From assembly GCF_009873495.1 (NCBI RefSeq), contig NZ_CP046703.1, positions 7,276,102-7,340,101 of the forward strand: a DNA stretch of 64,000 nucleotides, in the 5' to 3' direction. How positions within the stretch are numbered: the first letter of the stretch is position 1; every line of letters begins with the position of its first letter. The notes below the pieces were generated by a model. It searched no databases, was not told the origin of the DNA, and worked only from the letters and a program-made list of their open reading frames with translations. The position numbers and the translations under genes were made by a program. Below, in pieces: positions 44,481 to 52,669 of the stretch. The stretch is from Nostoc sp. ATCC 53789. GTDB lineage: Bacteria; Cyanobacteriota; Cyanobacteriia; Cyanobacteriales; Nostocaceae.

Positions 44481-46008
44481 GAAGATGCTCCCGGAAATAA
44501 TCGGTGTAAAGTTGACAACGGGGAAACACTACACGCCCTTCCCGGCGCACTAAACCCGCACCCCGCAAGCGAAAAAAGATGCGCTCATCTACACAGGTGT
44601 TCTGGCGAATTACTTGGAACATACCCTGAACTAACTCCTGTTTGTTATGCAATCGAAAGAGGTGGTTACGCAGATGATTGCCAAAGGGGCCATTATCTGC
44701 GATCGCACTGGCAAATAATTCGGTAGGATAGAAGCGATCGCTAGCAACTGAGTAAAGTGCAAGTCTTACTAAGTAAGGATGTCCACCTAACAACGCCATT
44801 AATTGCTTTTCTTCGCTAGCGTTGAAGGGTGAACCATGACGGCGGTTTAAATCAGCAACCTGTGCTGCTGTAAAATCTTCTAAATCAATTACTAGCCCAA
44901 CATTAAAGGGGGATTGGTTGAGATTATCAATTAGCTGGTAGGGTTCGGTGGAAGTAACCAGCGCTAAATCCAGTTGCTTCCAGATGGGATTAGTGGCGCG
45001 GCTATTGTGCCAGCTTCGCAGCATTCCAAAAAAATCAGAGCGAAAATCTGTATCAAAAACCCTTTCAACTTCATCCATCGCTAAGACAATGGGGTTGCCA
45101 AACTCCTTAAGCAAATAGCGCCCAACATAGCGAGTGCAACGCTGACTATTGCCCAAAGGCATATTCCAATACTCATCAACTTTGTCAATCATTTCCAGTT
45201 CATCGGTTAACCAAGTACAGAACTGGCGAAAGAAAAGATCAGCATTAATTAAGGCGGCTTTATCAAACAATTGGAAATCCAGCAAAGCAACCCGCTTACC
45301 TGCATTCACAGCAGTATTAATTGTGCGGATTAACAGGGAACTTTTGCCCATTTGCCGGGGGCCTTTAATTGTAATTGTCACACCCTGCCGCTCAATAGTC
45401 TCTAAGGTAAGTGCATCAGATGAGCGTTCCACGTAAAAAGCGGATTGCGATTCCATTGTCCCTTCCGGCATTTCCAGCGATACAGGTTGTGCTGAAGGAA
45501 AGGGATGGGGTAGGAGTGACGGCTGACTTATCTGGAGTAAATCTGCTTTCGATTTTTCTTCACTGATAGCCAATGCACCGCCAGAGACAGCCTGTAACAA
45601 TTCTGCAATTAGTCGTGGCGTATCTTCTTCATCTTTCCAGAACGCCCAATTAATCCCATTTAAGTAAGCACTCAAGGGATACAGGAACGGTTCTTGATAC
45701 GCCAGACGCACCGGGAGAATTATCGGTCGTCCTGACTGTGATTTTGCCAAGTGGTGTGCTGTCTCTATTTCTGCCACCACCATCTCGCTGCTAGTTGACA
45801 AAGCAGAAAGGAAAGTAATCAAAAAATCAGCTTGGCGGATTTCTGCTTCAATACATTCAGCCCAGCGTGTACCAACAGACATGGTTTGGTCGATAAAGAC
45901 TTTGTGCTGCTGCGATAGTGCCTGGAAGACTTGCACCGCTACTGGTTCATCGGGGCTAGCATTACGCTTGTAGCTGATGAAGATGCGTTTAGCCTGTGAG
46001 TTTAACAT
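44473..46008 (-). CDS. TIR domain - AAA-like NTPase protein
   Basis: A 511-residue protein. Residues 7-130 are a TIR domain: RIFISYKRNASPDEP, VFIDQTMSVGTRW, IRQADFLITFLSALSTSSEMVVAEIETA (short parts). E80 in VVAEIE is placed where NADase-active TIR domains have the catalytic Glu. Residues about 185-511 are an AAA-like (AAA_35) NTPase: Walker A in KGPRQMGKSSLLIR, Walker B in VLAMDEVERVF, and a C-terminal winged-helix-like part FFRLRGAGLVRREG. The NTPase is homologous to that of the next gene (QMGKSSL, FNVGL.IDLEDFT.. versus FNIGQRVDLTDFT). The ATG at 46008 and the 8-nt overlap downstream imply co-translation with the WD40 partner. Possible immune or stress signalling device. Confidence 0.9.
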   Translation of the reverse strand: MLNSQAKRIFISYKRNASPDEPVAVQVFQALSQQHKVFIDQTMSVGTRWAECIEAEIRQADFLITFLSALSTSSEMVVAEIETAHHLAKSQSGRPIILPVRLAYQEPFLYPLSAYLNGINWAFWKDEEDTPRLIAELLQAVSGGALAISEEKSKADLLQISQPSLLPHPFPSAQPVSLEMPEGTMESQSAFYVERSSDALTLETIERQGVTITIKGPRQMGKSSLLIRTINTAVNAGKRVALLDFQLFDKAALINADLFFRQFCTWLTDELEMIDKVDEYWNMPLGNSQRCTRYVGRYLLKEFGNPIVLAMDEVERVFDTDFRSDFFGMLRSWHNSRATNPIWKQLDLALVTSTEPYQLIDNLNQSPFNVGLVIDLEDFTAAQVADLNRRHGSPFNASEEKQLMALLGGHPYLVRLALYSVASDRFYPTELFASAIADNGPFGNHLRNHLFRLHNKQELVQGMFQVIRQNTCVDERIFFRLRGAGLVRREGRVVFPRCQLYTDYFREHLRG

Positions 46009-46237
46009 TACTATTAACCTTGTCTTCCTTCAGCTTTTTAAGTGGAAAAGCTTATCTAATTGCGTGTTGATTTTGTACAGAAGTTGGGTAATTCTGTGCT
46101 TCGTCATCCAAGGGCATTTTTTCCCTATTTTGAGGATTAGCTGAACAAATTAGTATTTTATTCACAGCGCTATCAATTAGTTACACTCTACTACAGCGCA
46201 GTTGCAGGTAATTACCGACAGCACAAAAAAATTGCTC

Positions 46238-46279
46238 ACGGAGCTAAAAGACTCGTTAACGGAGCTAAAAGACTCATTA
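46238..46279. repeat. Two tandem 21-bp repeats ACGGAGCTAAAAGACTCRTTA
   Basis: Two consecutive copies differing by one base (G/A near the end) at 46238-46258 and 46259-46279. The 21-nt period is the same as that of the repeat at 40625-40688, on the other side of the TIR/WD40 pair, though the sequence differs. Confidence 0.6.
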
Positions 46280-46401
46280 GATGAAAAATAATGTAAAGAC
46301 GTAGCAGTGCTACGTCTCTACAAGGATTTTAGATAATGCATATTTAATTTCTAGAGATATATATTAATAAAGTTTAAGGGAATTAAACCCCATCTCAAAC
46401 C

Positions 46402-46434
46402 AAAACAAAGCCTGCATAGACAGGCTTTGTTTTA
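46402..46434 (-). terminator. Bidirectional intrinsic terminator
   Basis: AAAACAAAGCCTG-CATAGA-CAGGCTTTGTTTT is a perfect stem with A and T tracts on both sides, about 65 nt after the stop of the lipoprotein gene at 46497. Confidence 0.85.
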
Positions 46435-46496
46435 TTAGCACCAGACTATAAGTCTGTGGGCGCTTTCAAATTTTTACAAGAATTAAATGACTAATT

Positions 46497-47087
46497 TCAA
46501 TCAACCGCTCTCTTGACTGCATTGCCTGCATCATCAGCTGTACGCCGAACATTTCTACCAGCATCCTCAGCCCCACGCTGAACATTTGTTGTCACATCTT
46601 CGGCAGCATTCTGGGTATTTCCCTTAAGGTTTTCAATTCCTCGCTGAGTTCCCTTAACAACACCTTTGCGAACTTCTTCAGCTGAACTGCCGATATCTTC
46701 ACCCAAGTTCTTCACTCTTTCACCAAGGGGTGTACCTTGTTTGTAATTTTCACCATACTGCCTTGGGCTGTCAACTGATTTCTGGTCAATATTTCTTTGA
46801 GCATTTTTGGCCAGTGCATCGGCTCTGTCATTAGCTGCCTTTTCATCTCTCGCTCTGGGATCTACATCACTAAAGTTATTCATCCCACCAGCAGGAGAAT
46901 TCAGAGGATAATCTTTTGTAGGATCGTATCGTTCAATATTAGGTGCTTGAGCGCCAGGTTGTGGTGGCTGTGTTGCTATTCCTGGGGCACCACAAGCTTG
47001 TGTCAGAAAGAAGAATGTCCCTGCCAAAAAAACTGTTAAAACTTTTAAGGGACGAATGCTTTTGAGCCAATTCATTGCTTTTTTCAT
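46497..47087 (-). CDS. Lipoprotein with LEA/apolipoprotein-like amphipathic repeats
   Basis: A 196-residue exported lipoprotein. The signal peptide (1-31) ends in a lipobox FLTQAC with Cys near 32. After a Pro-rich spacer, residues about 110-196 are a long amphipathic helix of 11-residue-like units (SSAEEVRKGVVKGTQRG, NAAEDVTTNVQRG, DAGRNVRRTADDAG) of the kind seen in LEA or low-temperature-induced proteins. SD AAGGAG precedes ATG 47087. It is paralogous at its N-terminus to the next gene (47188-47757), 100 nt upstream on the same strand. Role is probably envelope protection; inferred. Confidence 0.75.
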   Translation of the reverse strand: MKKAMNWLKSIRPLKVLTVFLAGTFFFLTQACGAPGIATQPPQPGAQAPNIERYDPTKDYPLNSPAGGMNNFSDVDPRARDEKAANDRADALAKNAQRNIDQKSVDSPRQYGENYKQGTPLGERVKNLGEDIGSSAEEVRKGVVKGTQRGIENLKGNTQNAAEDVTTNVQRGAEDAGRNVRRTADDAGNAVKRAVD

Positions 47088-47187
47088 AGTGCTAAACTCC
47101 TTGCATTTTTGTGACTAAGTTAAACTTCAACCAAGATGGCATTTGGAATAAATTTTGCATCCCAAACATTCAGACAAAATAAGGATT

Positions 47188-47757
47188 CTATCTACTTACT
47201 GCTGGATTTCTTTGTAATTCAGGTCTGCGACTTGCTTCATCTGCCTTATTTTTCAAAAAGCCGGAAGCTTCTTCAACAGTCTCTTTTACAGTCTCAAGCC
47301 GATCTTGAACCCGATCCCCAACTTTTGGTTCATTCTGAATTAAACCACCGGGTTCAGGCTGGCGGAAGTCTTTATCTGTGATGAGTGGCAACTCTGCTTC
47401 TTTATTGATTCGACCTGCTGGTGTCTCAGCACCAGGATAAAGTATCTTAGATTCTCTATCTGCTGTAGCAATCAAAAATTCCAAACTTGGTTGTAAGCTA
47501 GCTTGGTCACGTCCCTGATTAGCTTTTGGGTTTGCTATTTTCGGATCGGTAGACATTCTGTAGTTGCCATACTTGTCTCCACCATTCTTATAAGGATTGT
47601 TTGCTCCACCAGCTTGCACAGCAGGGTTTTGTGGATTTGCACCTTGAGCATTTGCCCCACTACAAGCAGTGCTAACTATCAACAATAGTCCAGCTAAAAA
47701 GATAGTTAATATCTGGCGCAATCTTATTTGTTTCAAGAATACTCTCACAGCGTTCAT
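47188..47757 (-). CDS. Paralogous small lipoprotein
   Basis: A 189-residue lipoprotein with signal peptide and lipobox IVSTAC (Cys near 33). The N-terminus (FLKQIRLRQILTIFLAG) resembles that of the downstream lipoprotein (WLKSIRPLKVLTVFLAG). Mature part: Asn/Gly-rich spacer, a central LEFLIATADRESKILYPGAETPAGRI region (key YPGAETPAGRI) and a C-terminal amphipathic helix DRLETVKETVEEASGFLKNKADEA. A good SD (AAGGAGG) precedes ATG 47757. Conserved cyanobacterial type; function unknown. Confidence 0.75.
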   Translation of the reverse strand: MNAVRVFLKQIRLRQILTIFLAGLLLIVSTACSGANAQGANPQNPAVQAGGANNPYKNGGDKYGNYRMSTDPKIANPKANQGRDQASLQPSLEFLIATADRESKILYPGAETPAGRINKEAELPLITDKDFRQPEPGGLIQNEPKVGDRVQDRLETVKETVEEASGFLKNKADEASRRPELQRNPAVSR

Positions 47758-48098
47758 GTAGCCCTCCTTACTGAAATATTAATAAGTTAAGTGTTTGCTG
47801 AATCATTGAATTGGTCAGCAAGTTATTGTGCTTGTTTTGGTTCGCTCAGTTTCGATAACCTCTATCAAGGATATGAATAATAAAAGGCTCTTTACCTCTA
47901 GCGCAGGCTACATTTTAATTAGTACATGAATAATATTTTTATCTAACTCTAGAGAGATATAAAATAAAGTAATATACTTTTCGTAAAAAGCACTATATCA
48001 AGCTGTTTTATACTTCAAAAGCTTTGAATAGGTAGCTGATGTACTGCAATCGTAGAGGCATTGGCCCCTTGTTGCTCAACCGTTAAATTACTAAATTC
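47758..48098. other. Divergent intergenic region
   Basis: About 340 nt between the divergent lipoprotein and LPG-synthase-like genes, AT-rich, presumably carrying both promoters. I see no gene and no distinct repeat. Confidence 0.5.
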
Positions 48099-49016
48099 AT
48101 GAAGCAATTTTTACGCTGGATAATTTTGGGCGGAACGCTGTTTTTTTTAGCAAAAGCCTTGAAAGATAATTGGATTGGAGTGACTGCTATCCGCATTGAT
48201 GGGGTAGGATGGGCAATTATAGCGATCGCTACAGGCGTAACTTTACTAGCGCATACTTGGGCAGGCTGGATTTGGACTTGGATTCTGCAAGAGTTAAATC
48301 AACCTGTATCATCTCCCCAATTTATCCAAGTTTACCTAAAAACAAACATTGCTAAGTATTTACCAGGTAATATCTGGCATCACTACGGGCGAATTGTCGC
48401 CGCCAAAAAAGCCAATGTTTCTGCTGGTGCAGCTACCTTAAGCGTTTTGCTAGAACCCCTACTCATGCTAGCGGCTGCTTTAATCATCATTGTCTTATGC
48501 AGTAGCCAATTTGCGGCAGCTAATACTACCCTTGCTATTCAAGTACTACAATTATTGAGTTTAGCTCTAGTTCTTTGTGCAATTCATCCCCGGTTTTTAA
48601 ACCCAGTTATTCGCTTTTTGTACAGATTGAAAGCAAAAAAGTCTGCTGCTACAACTCAACAAACTGTTCCCTTCAGTCTTAAAAGCTACCCCTTACGCCC
48701 TTTATTAGGAGAGTTGGGCTTTATGGGACTACGCGCCACTGGGTTTATATTAACTATGTCCGCGCTGGGTTCGTTGAACGTAAATCAAATTCCTTTGTTG
48801 CTAGGGGCTTTTAGTTGCGCTTGGCTGTTAGGTTTTGTGATTCCGGGTGCGCCTGGTGGATTAGGTGTATTTGAGGCGACTGCATATCAACTTTTGCAAC
48901 ATCACTTTCCAGCGGCCCTAGTATTCAGTGCGATCGCTCTATATCGCCTCATTAGTATTTTAGCTGAAACTGCGGGCGCTACCCTCGCTTACTTAGACGA
49001 ACGCCTTCCTAAATAA
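48099..49016 (+). CDS. LPG synthase-type transmembrane (UPF0104/YbhN-like) protein
   Basis: A 305-residue integral membrane protein with about eight hydrophobic helices, of the lysylphosphatidylglycerol-synthase transmembrane family (flippase-like portion only, without the aminoacyl-transferase domain). Typical features are YLKTNIAKYLPGNIWHHYGRI (key KYLPGNIW), LLEPLLMLAAAL, and near the C-terminus VIPGAPGGLGVFEA, the family signature. It may move or modify lipids or glycolipids; substrate unknown. Starts at ATG 48099 with no strong SD. Confidence 0.85.
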   Translation: MKQFLRWIILGGTLFFLAKALKDNWIGVTAIRIDGVGWAIIAIATGVTLLAHTWAGWIWTWILQELNQPVSSPQFIQVYLKTNIAKYLPGNIWHHYGRIVAAKKANVSAGAATLSVLLEPLLMLAAALIIIVLCSSQFAAANTTLAIQVLQLLSLALVLCAIHPRFLNPVIRFLYRLKAKKSAATTQQTVPFSLKSYPLRPLLGELGFMGLRATGFILTMSALGSLNVNQIPLLLGAFSCAWLLGFVIPGAPGGLGVFEATAYQLLQHHFPAALVFSAIALYRLISILAETAGATLAYLDERLPK

Positions 49017-49031
49017 TAAATTAGGCAAAAC

Positions 49032-50348
49032 TCATTTGGGTCTATCTACTTTCATCTGTGAAAACACACGATAACCATCCAGATTCAACTGTGGATTACT
49101 GCTTTGTTCTTCCATCTTAATCAAGTTATATTCTACGTTTTCTGCATAAATTGCAAACGTGATATTAAAAATCTCCATAAAATTGATTACACCTTTACAT
49201 TCATCTTCAGAATAGTTTTCGTAAAAACGAATCAGATGAGCAATCCGAGTTTCTAAATGACGACGGGAATTATTACAAATTAGAATTATTTTCAAAAGGA
49301 TAATTACCAATGTTAGAGCATGACCTTGACTAATTAATAAGATAAATAATGACGAAGGTTCTTTGCTGTTTTCTATTGTCAAGTAATCAATTACTCGATT
49401 ACAAGTTCTCAAAAACAATTCTTTAGTAATAACTTCCTGATTATAATCCTTCTTCCATGATGATAAAACATCTATAAACTGCTGCTTCCAAGCCTCAACT
49501 GATTCTTGTTTACCTACAGAAAGAAATAGATATTTTTCGAGATTAACTTTAAATTGTTCTAGAGTTTGATTTTGAGTTTGTTTGAGAAATATATGAGCAA
49601 TATTCTCATGACTAAAAACCCCTCTTTTTAAAACAATTGCTTTAATTAAACGTAGAGCCTGGTCTCCCAAAACACTAGGATTTTTATAGCGTGCTGTGCT
49701 TGAAACGGTAGATTGAGAACGAGCAATATACATTGCCAGTTCAAACTTAAATTTTTCTTTTATCTGTTTAGAAAGCTTTCTAGCAGCCTCTTGCTGCTCT
49801 ATGGGATTATTTTTATTAACAGATTGATCGATTAATAAATAAGAACTATAGCGATTAGCCCAATGACCTTTAGATGATTCATCATATTTATCAGCAAACA
49901 ATTTCAATTCTTGGTAGTCTTTGCTGTTGACAAAATTCTCTAACCAAGTCTTACAAATCTTTACTACTGGATCGTTATTGTCTTTGATCTTGAGATTTTC
50001 GTTAACAAATAAATTAACTAATTCTTGGATATATTTATCTTTTCGATTAGTCTTCCAATTATTAACTATAATGTAGCAACACCGCTTGAGTGTATTACAT
50101 AGTTCTTGCTCATTATCATCTAAAAAAATACTGTATATCCCAGGAATATAATCTGACTCTTCTAAATCAAGACCGTCTATAAATAAACCTTTGAATTCTC
50201 GCAAAACATCATCTGGTGACAGTTTTTTGACAATTTCCACGAAGAAGCTATAAACCTCTTCTTGTGCAATTTGCACATTTATCTGGCTAGAGTTAGATGT
50301 AACACTATGGGGATTTTCCTGACTAATTGATAAACTATTAGCGTTCAT
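49032..50348 (-). CDS. Hypothetical helical protein
   Basis: A 438-residue protein I do not recognise. It is predicted to be soluble and almost wholly helical, Lys/Glu/Asn-rich, with segments such as AQEEVYSFFVEIVKKLSPDDVL, CYIIVNNW, and a hydrophobic LFILLISQGHALTLVIILLKIILICN (about 343-370) that might be a membrane-associated helix. Codon use is AT-rich compared with the flanks. It converges on the LPG-synthase-like gene with 15 nt between stops. Possibly a cyanobacterial lineage-specific scaffold or heterocyst-related gene, but there is no direct evidence. Confidence 0.65.
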   Translation of the reverse strand: MNANSLSISQENPHSVTSNSSQINVQIAQEEVYSFFVEIVKKLSPDDVLREFKGLFIDGLDLEESDYIPGIYSIFLDDNEQELCNTLKRCCYIIVNNWKTNRKDKYIQELVNLFVNENLKIKDNNDPVVKICKTWLENFVNSKDYQELKLFADKYDESSKGHWANRYSSYLLIDQSVNKNNPIEQQEAARKLSKQIKEKFKFELAMYIARSQSTVSSTARYKNPSVLGDQALRLIKAIVLKRGVFSHENIAHIFLKQTQNQTLEQFKVNLEKYLFLSVGKQESVEAWKQQFIDVLSSWKKDYNQEVITKELFLRTCNRVIDYLTIENSKEPSSLFILLISQGHALTLVIILLKIILICNNSRRHLETRIAHLIRFYENYSEDECKGVINFMEIFNITFAIYAENVEYNLIKMEEQSSNPQLNLDGYRVFSQMKVDRPK

Positions 50349-50769
50349 TCCAGTTATCAGGACAAAAAGGCTTCCTGTTCATATTATTACCAGCTTAACC
50401 TTGGTGAACACTAGCATCAATCTATTCTTCTGAAATTCAGCGATCTTTTTACACAAATTTGATAAAATCCGACCATAAATAAAGTATTAAATCCAAATTG
50501 TTTAATACTTCATCAAAAACCCCAGTGAAATTACTTAGTCTCAATAATTGTAAGAGTATCCCTTGGACGGCAAACTACTTTACAGCCAAGCATTATATGA
50601 ACTTTACTATGAAGATTATGAGATCCGACTACAAACCTTCCTTGATGAACAAGTATTGTTAGACGAAGAGTAGGGCATTACGGATAAATCTATTTGTGTA
50701 AAATAAAGTGCAGCAGGGATTTTTCTATATGAAAGTGTGCGAGTCATCCAATCCAGGAGTTTCCCCACA
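50349..50769. other. Intergenic region with an orphan peptide fragment
   Basis: About 420 nt. A reading frame without a start codon at about 50561-50673 gives YPLDGKLLYSQALYELYY and further to LLDEE*, which could be the end of a decayed gene. Otherwise no supported gene; the Uma2 promoter should be at the right side. Confidence 0.35.
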
Positions 50770-51354
50770 ATGATCGCAGCCAAAGGCAACGCCCCCCACC
50801 TCACCCCAGACGAGTACTTTGCCTGGGAAGCAACCCAACTGGAAAAGCACGAGTATATCAACGGCGAAGTTTACGCCATGACTGGCGGCAGCGTCAATCA
50901 CGGTCGTATCGCCATCCGCTTCACCGCCATGTTCGACAGCCACTTAGAAAATACAGGTTGCATCACCGGAAATTCTGATGTCAAAGTCAATATCTTTGGC
51001 AGTAATAACTATACCTACCCAGATGCCACCGTTACCTGCGACGATCGCGATAAAACCACAACTCAATATATTACCTACCCCTGCCTCATTGTCGAAGTCC
51101 TTTCCGCCAGCACCGAAGCCTACGACAGAGGCGGCAAATTCCGAATGTACCGCCAAAACCCAGTCTTAATCGATTACCTACTAGTCAGTTCCACCAGCAT
51201 CGAAATCGACCTGTATCACAAAAACGATGCAGGCGACTGGTTGATTATCAACTACAAAGCAGGCGACGCAATCGAACTCAAAAGCATTAACCTCAATTTC
51301 TCTATTGAACAAGTCTATCGCGGTTTAACCTTTGAACCAGGGAATGGGAAATAG
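50770..51354 (+). CDS. Uma2-family (DUF820) putative endonuclease
   Basis: A 194-residue Uma2 protein, more typical of the family than the one at 30628. ATG 50770 is chosen over the upstream in-frame ATG at 50737 because the family start is close to LTPDEYFAWEATQ. Motifs: YINGEVYAMTGGSVNHGRIA (key GEVYAMTGG), the catalytic Asp in YPDATVTCDD and the Glu in LIVEVLSAST, then a YDRGGKFRMYR helix. It should have the PD-(D/E)xK fold; role in the cell unknown. Confidence 0.88.
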   Translation: MIAAKGNAPHLTPDEYFAWEATQLEKHEYINGEVYAMTGGSVNHGRIAIRFTAMFDSHLENTGCITGNSDVKVNIFGSNNYTYPDATVTCDDRDKTTTQYITYPCLIVEVLSASTEAYDRGGKFRMYRQNPVLIDYLLVSSTSIEIDLYHKNDAGDWLIINYKAGDAIELKSINLNFSIEQVYRGLTFEPGNGK

Positions 51355-51400
51355 AATAAAAGCATTCCCATTACCCATTCCCTTCTACCTATTGCCCAAT

Positions 51401-51557
51401 ATGCTAACCCTAGAAATAGCCATTCAAAAAATCCAAGTAAAACAAGCTAGCTGTTAGGCAAGTTCACACTGAAGGTATTTATCCTAGTGAGGTAGCTATT
51501 TCAAGGCTATTGGCTAAACCAGGATGTTTTCGCAATAAAAATTTCGCGCTGCTTTAA
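51401..51557 (+). pseudogene. Decayed small gene (GIYPSEVAISRLLAKPG fragment)
   Basis: ATG 51401 opens MLTLEIAIQKIQVKQA and stops soon after. The neighbouring frame then continues KLAVRQVHTEGIYPSEVAI and SRLLAKPGCFRNKN to TAA at 51555-51557. The two parts read smoothly if one frameshift near 51450 is assumed, giving a protein of about 50 residues with an HTH-like look. Family not identified. Confidence 0.4.
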
Positions 51558-51686
51558 GGGCAGCGCGAAGAGAAATTTGTTTGGAACCATAACCTTGCCA
51601 CTCTTTATTGGAAGCATAAGCTTACCGTTGCGGCAAAGTTATGGGTAAAGTCACAAGAAAAGCTTTTTGGCATTTTCAATTTTTAG

Positions 51687-52062
51687 TGGGGGTGGAGGGA
51701 CTTGAACCCACACGACCTATTACGGTCAACGGATTTTCATCCTCCCGCAGTTTTCACTGCTACCTGATGGCAATAGCCAAATCAGGTTTTGAGAATTGGA
51801 CTCTCCCTTTACCCTCGACTTTACGTTAGGGTAGCTCCCGTCGGGTCTCTGCACCTTCCCTCAATTTTGGGTTTTGGATTTTGGATTGAAAATTAATCCC
51901 AAATCTAAAATCGCAAATCTAAAATTTTCGGGCTTGGCTCAGGATTGCCATGTCTGTCACCAGATTTAGGTTTCCCTGAGTTTGAGAGCTTCCACTTGAG
52001 GGATTTCTCCTTCAAGGCTCAGTTATCTAAGTCCGTAGCGTCTACCATTCCGCCACACCCCC
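51687..52062 (-). tRNA. trnL: tRNA-Leu(UAA) interrupted by a group I intron
   Basis: The 5' exon (52062-52029) reads GGGGGTGTGGCGGAATGG..CTACGGACTT. The 3' exon (51737-51687) reads AAAATCCGTTGACC..GGTTCAAGTCCC..CACCCCCA. Joined, they give a complete tRNA with acceptor stem GGGGGTG/CACCCCC, anticodon stem ACGGA/TCCGT, anticodon UAA, a long variable arm and the T-loop TTCAAGT. CCA is not encoded. The intron interrupts the anticodon after its U, the conserved cyanobacterial/plastid site. Confidence 0.95.
51738..52028 (-). other. Group I intron of trnL(UAA)
   Basis: 291 nt on the minus strand. The core elements known from trnL introns are present: TGGCAATCCTGAGCCAAGCCC (P/Q region, shortened: AATCCTGAGCCAAG), AAGGTGCAGAGACC (R/S region) and a terminal G before the 3' exon. 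The P6b region near 51864-51930 is expanded by AAAATCTAAAAT / ATTTTGGATT-type heptanucleotide repeats, a variation reported for Nostoc. It should self-splice; no ORF is encoded. Confidence 0.92.
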
Positions 52063-52431
52063 GCAGGTGTTTGGTAATTAACTAGATATAAACCTAGTTA
52101 TTTTTGGAGGCAGCAAATACCGCCTTATCTATTCCACCATCAATTGTGTCTTTTGTCCAACTAGATTGAAAATATTTTTTCTAGATTGTGCGATCGCTTC
52201 CCAAATCGGAAGTTTTATTCGTAATCAACCTAGATGAGTTTCTCATCTCGTGTGACTAAAGCATTTGTTTGCTAGTAGATTTACGATAATAGCACAAAAT
52301 TAGCTTTTATCAATCAATTTGGATTAAAAAAGGAATTATGGCGTAATGATATTGAAAGCATCATGATTATACTTCCCTCAGTTTGGCTCTTCAGCCTATG
52401 ATGGAAAACAGATGCTTAGACCAAAAAAGTT
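52063..52431. other. Intergenic region between trnL and ndhL
   Basis: About 370 nt, AT-rich; contains the promoters of trnL (leftward) and ndhL (rightward). One HIP1-like GCGATCGC near 52191. No gene seen. Confidence 0.5.
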
Positions 52432-52644
52432 ATGATTGTCGCCCTGCTATATCTGATTTTGGCTGGAGCTTACCTTCTGGTAATCCCCATTGCTGTATTG
52501 TTCTACTTGAAGCAGCGTTGGTATGTAGCTAGCTCCATCGAGCGTTTGTTGATGTACTTTTTGGTGTTTTTCTTTTTTCCAGGTTTGTTGGTTCTATCGC
52601 CGTTTGCAAATTTCCGACCCCAACGGCGACAAGTTCAAGTTTAA
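52432..52644 (+). CDS. ndhL: NAD(P)H-quinone oxidoreductase subunit L
   Basis: A 70-residue membrane subunit of the cyanobacterial NDH-1 complex, involved in respiratory and cyclic electron flow and CO2 uptake in the thylakoid. Two transmembrane helices (about 3-25 and 40-60) with the linking LKQRWYVASSIERLLMYF (key RWYVASSIERL) and a basic tail FANFRPQRRQ match NdhL. It begins the conserved ndhL-DUF3007-trpA cluster; the next gene is 25 nt downstream. Confidence 0.93.
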   Translation: MIVALLYLILAGAYLLVIPIAVLFYLKQRWYVASSIERLLMYFLVFFFFPGLLVLSPFANFRPQRRQVQV

Positions 52645-52669
52645 CGAGAATTGGTAGGTCATAACTCTC

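Larger units (their letters stand above)
46009..46496. other. Intergenic region upstream of the TIR-AAA gene
   Basis: About 490 nt with no supported gene. It contains the two tandem 21-mers (46238-46279), the palindrome AGACGTAGCAGTGCTACGTCT (46297-46317) and the terminator at 46402-46434. The TIR-AAA promoter should lie in 46009-46230. Confidence 0.55.

Noticed and set aside
50561..50673. Open stretch YPLDGKLLYSQALYELYY..LLDEE* upstream of Uma2
   Set aside because: No start codon or SD and an in-frame stop just upstream; too short to separate from chance. Mentioned only in the gap entry.
51641..51829. 62-residue ORF over trnL
   Set aside because: It lies antisense to the tRNA-Leu exon and intron; a translation artefact often mis-annotated at tRNA genes.
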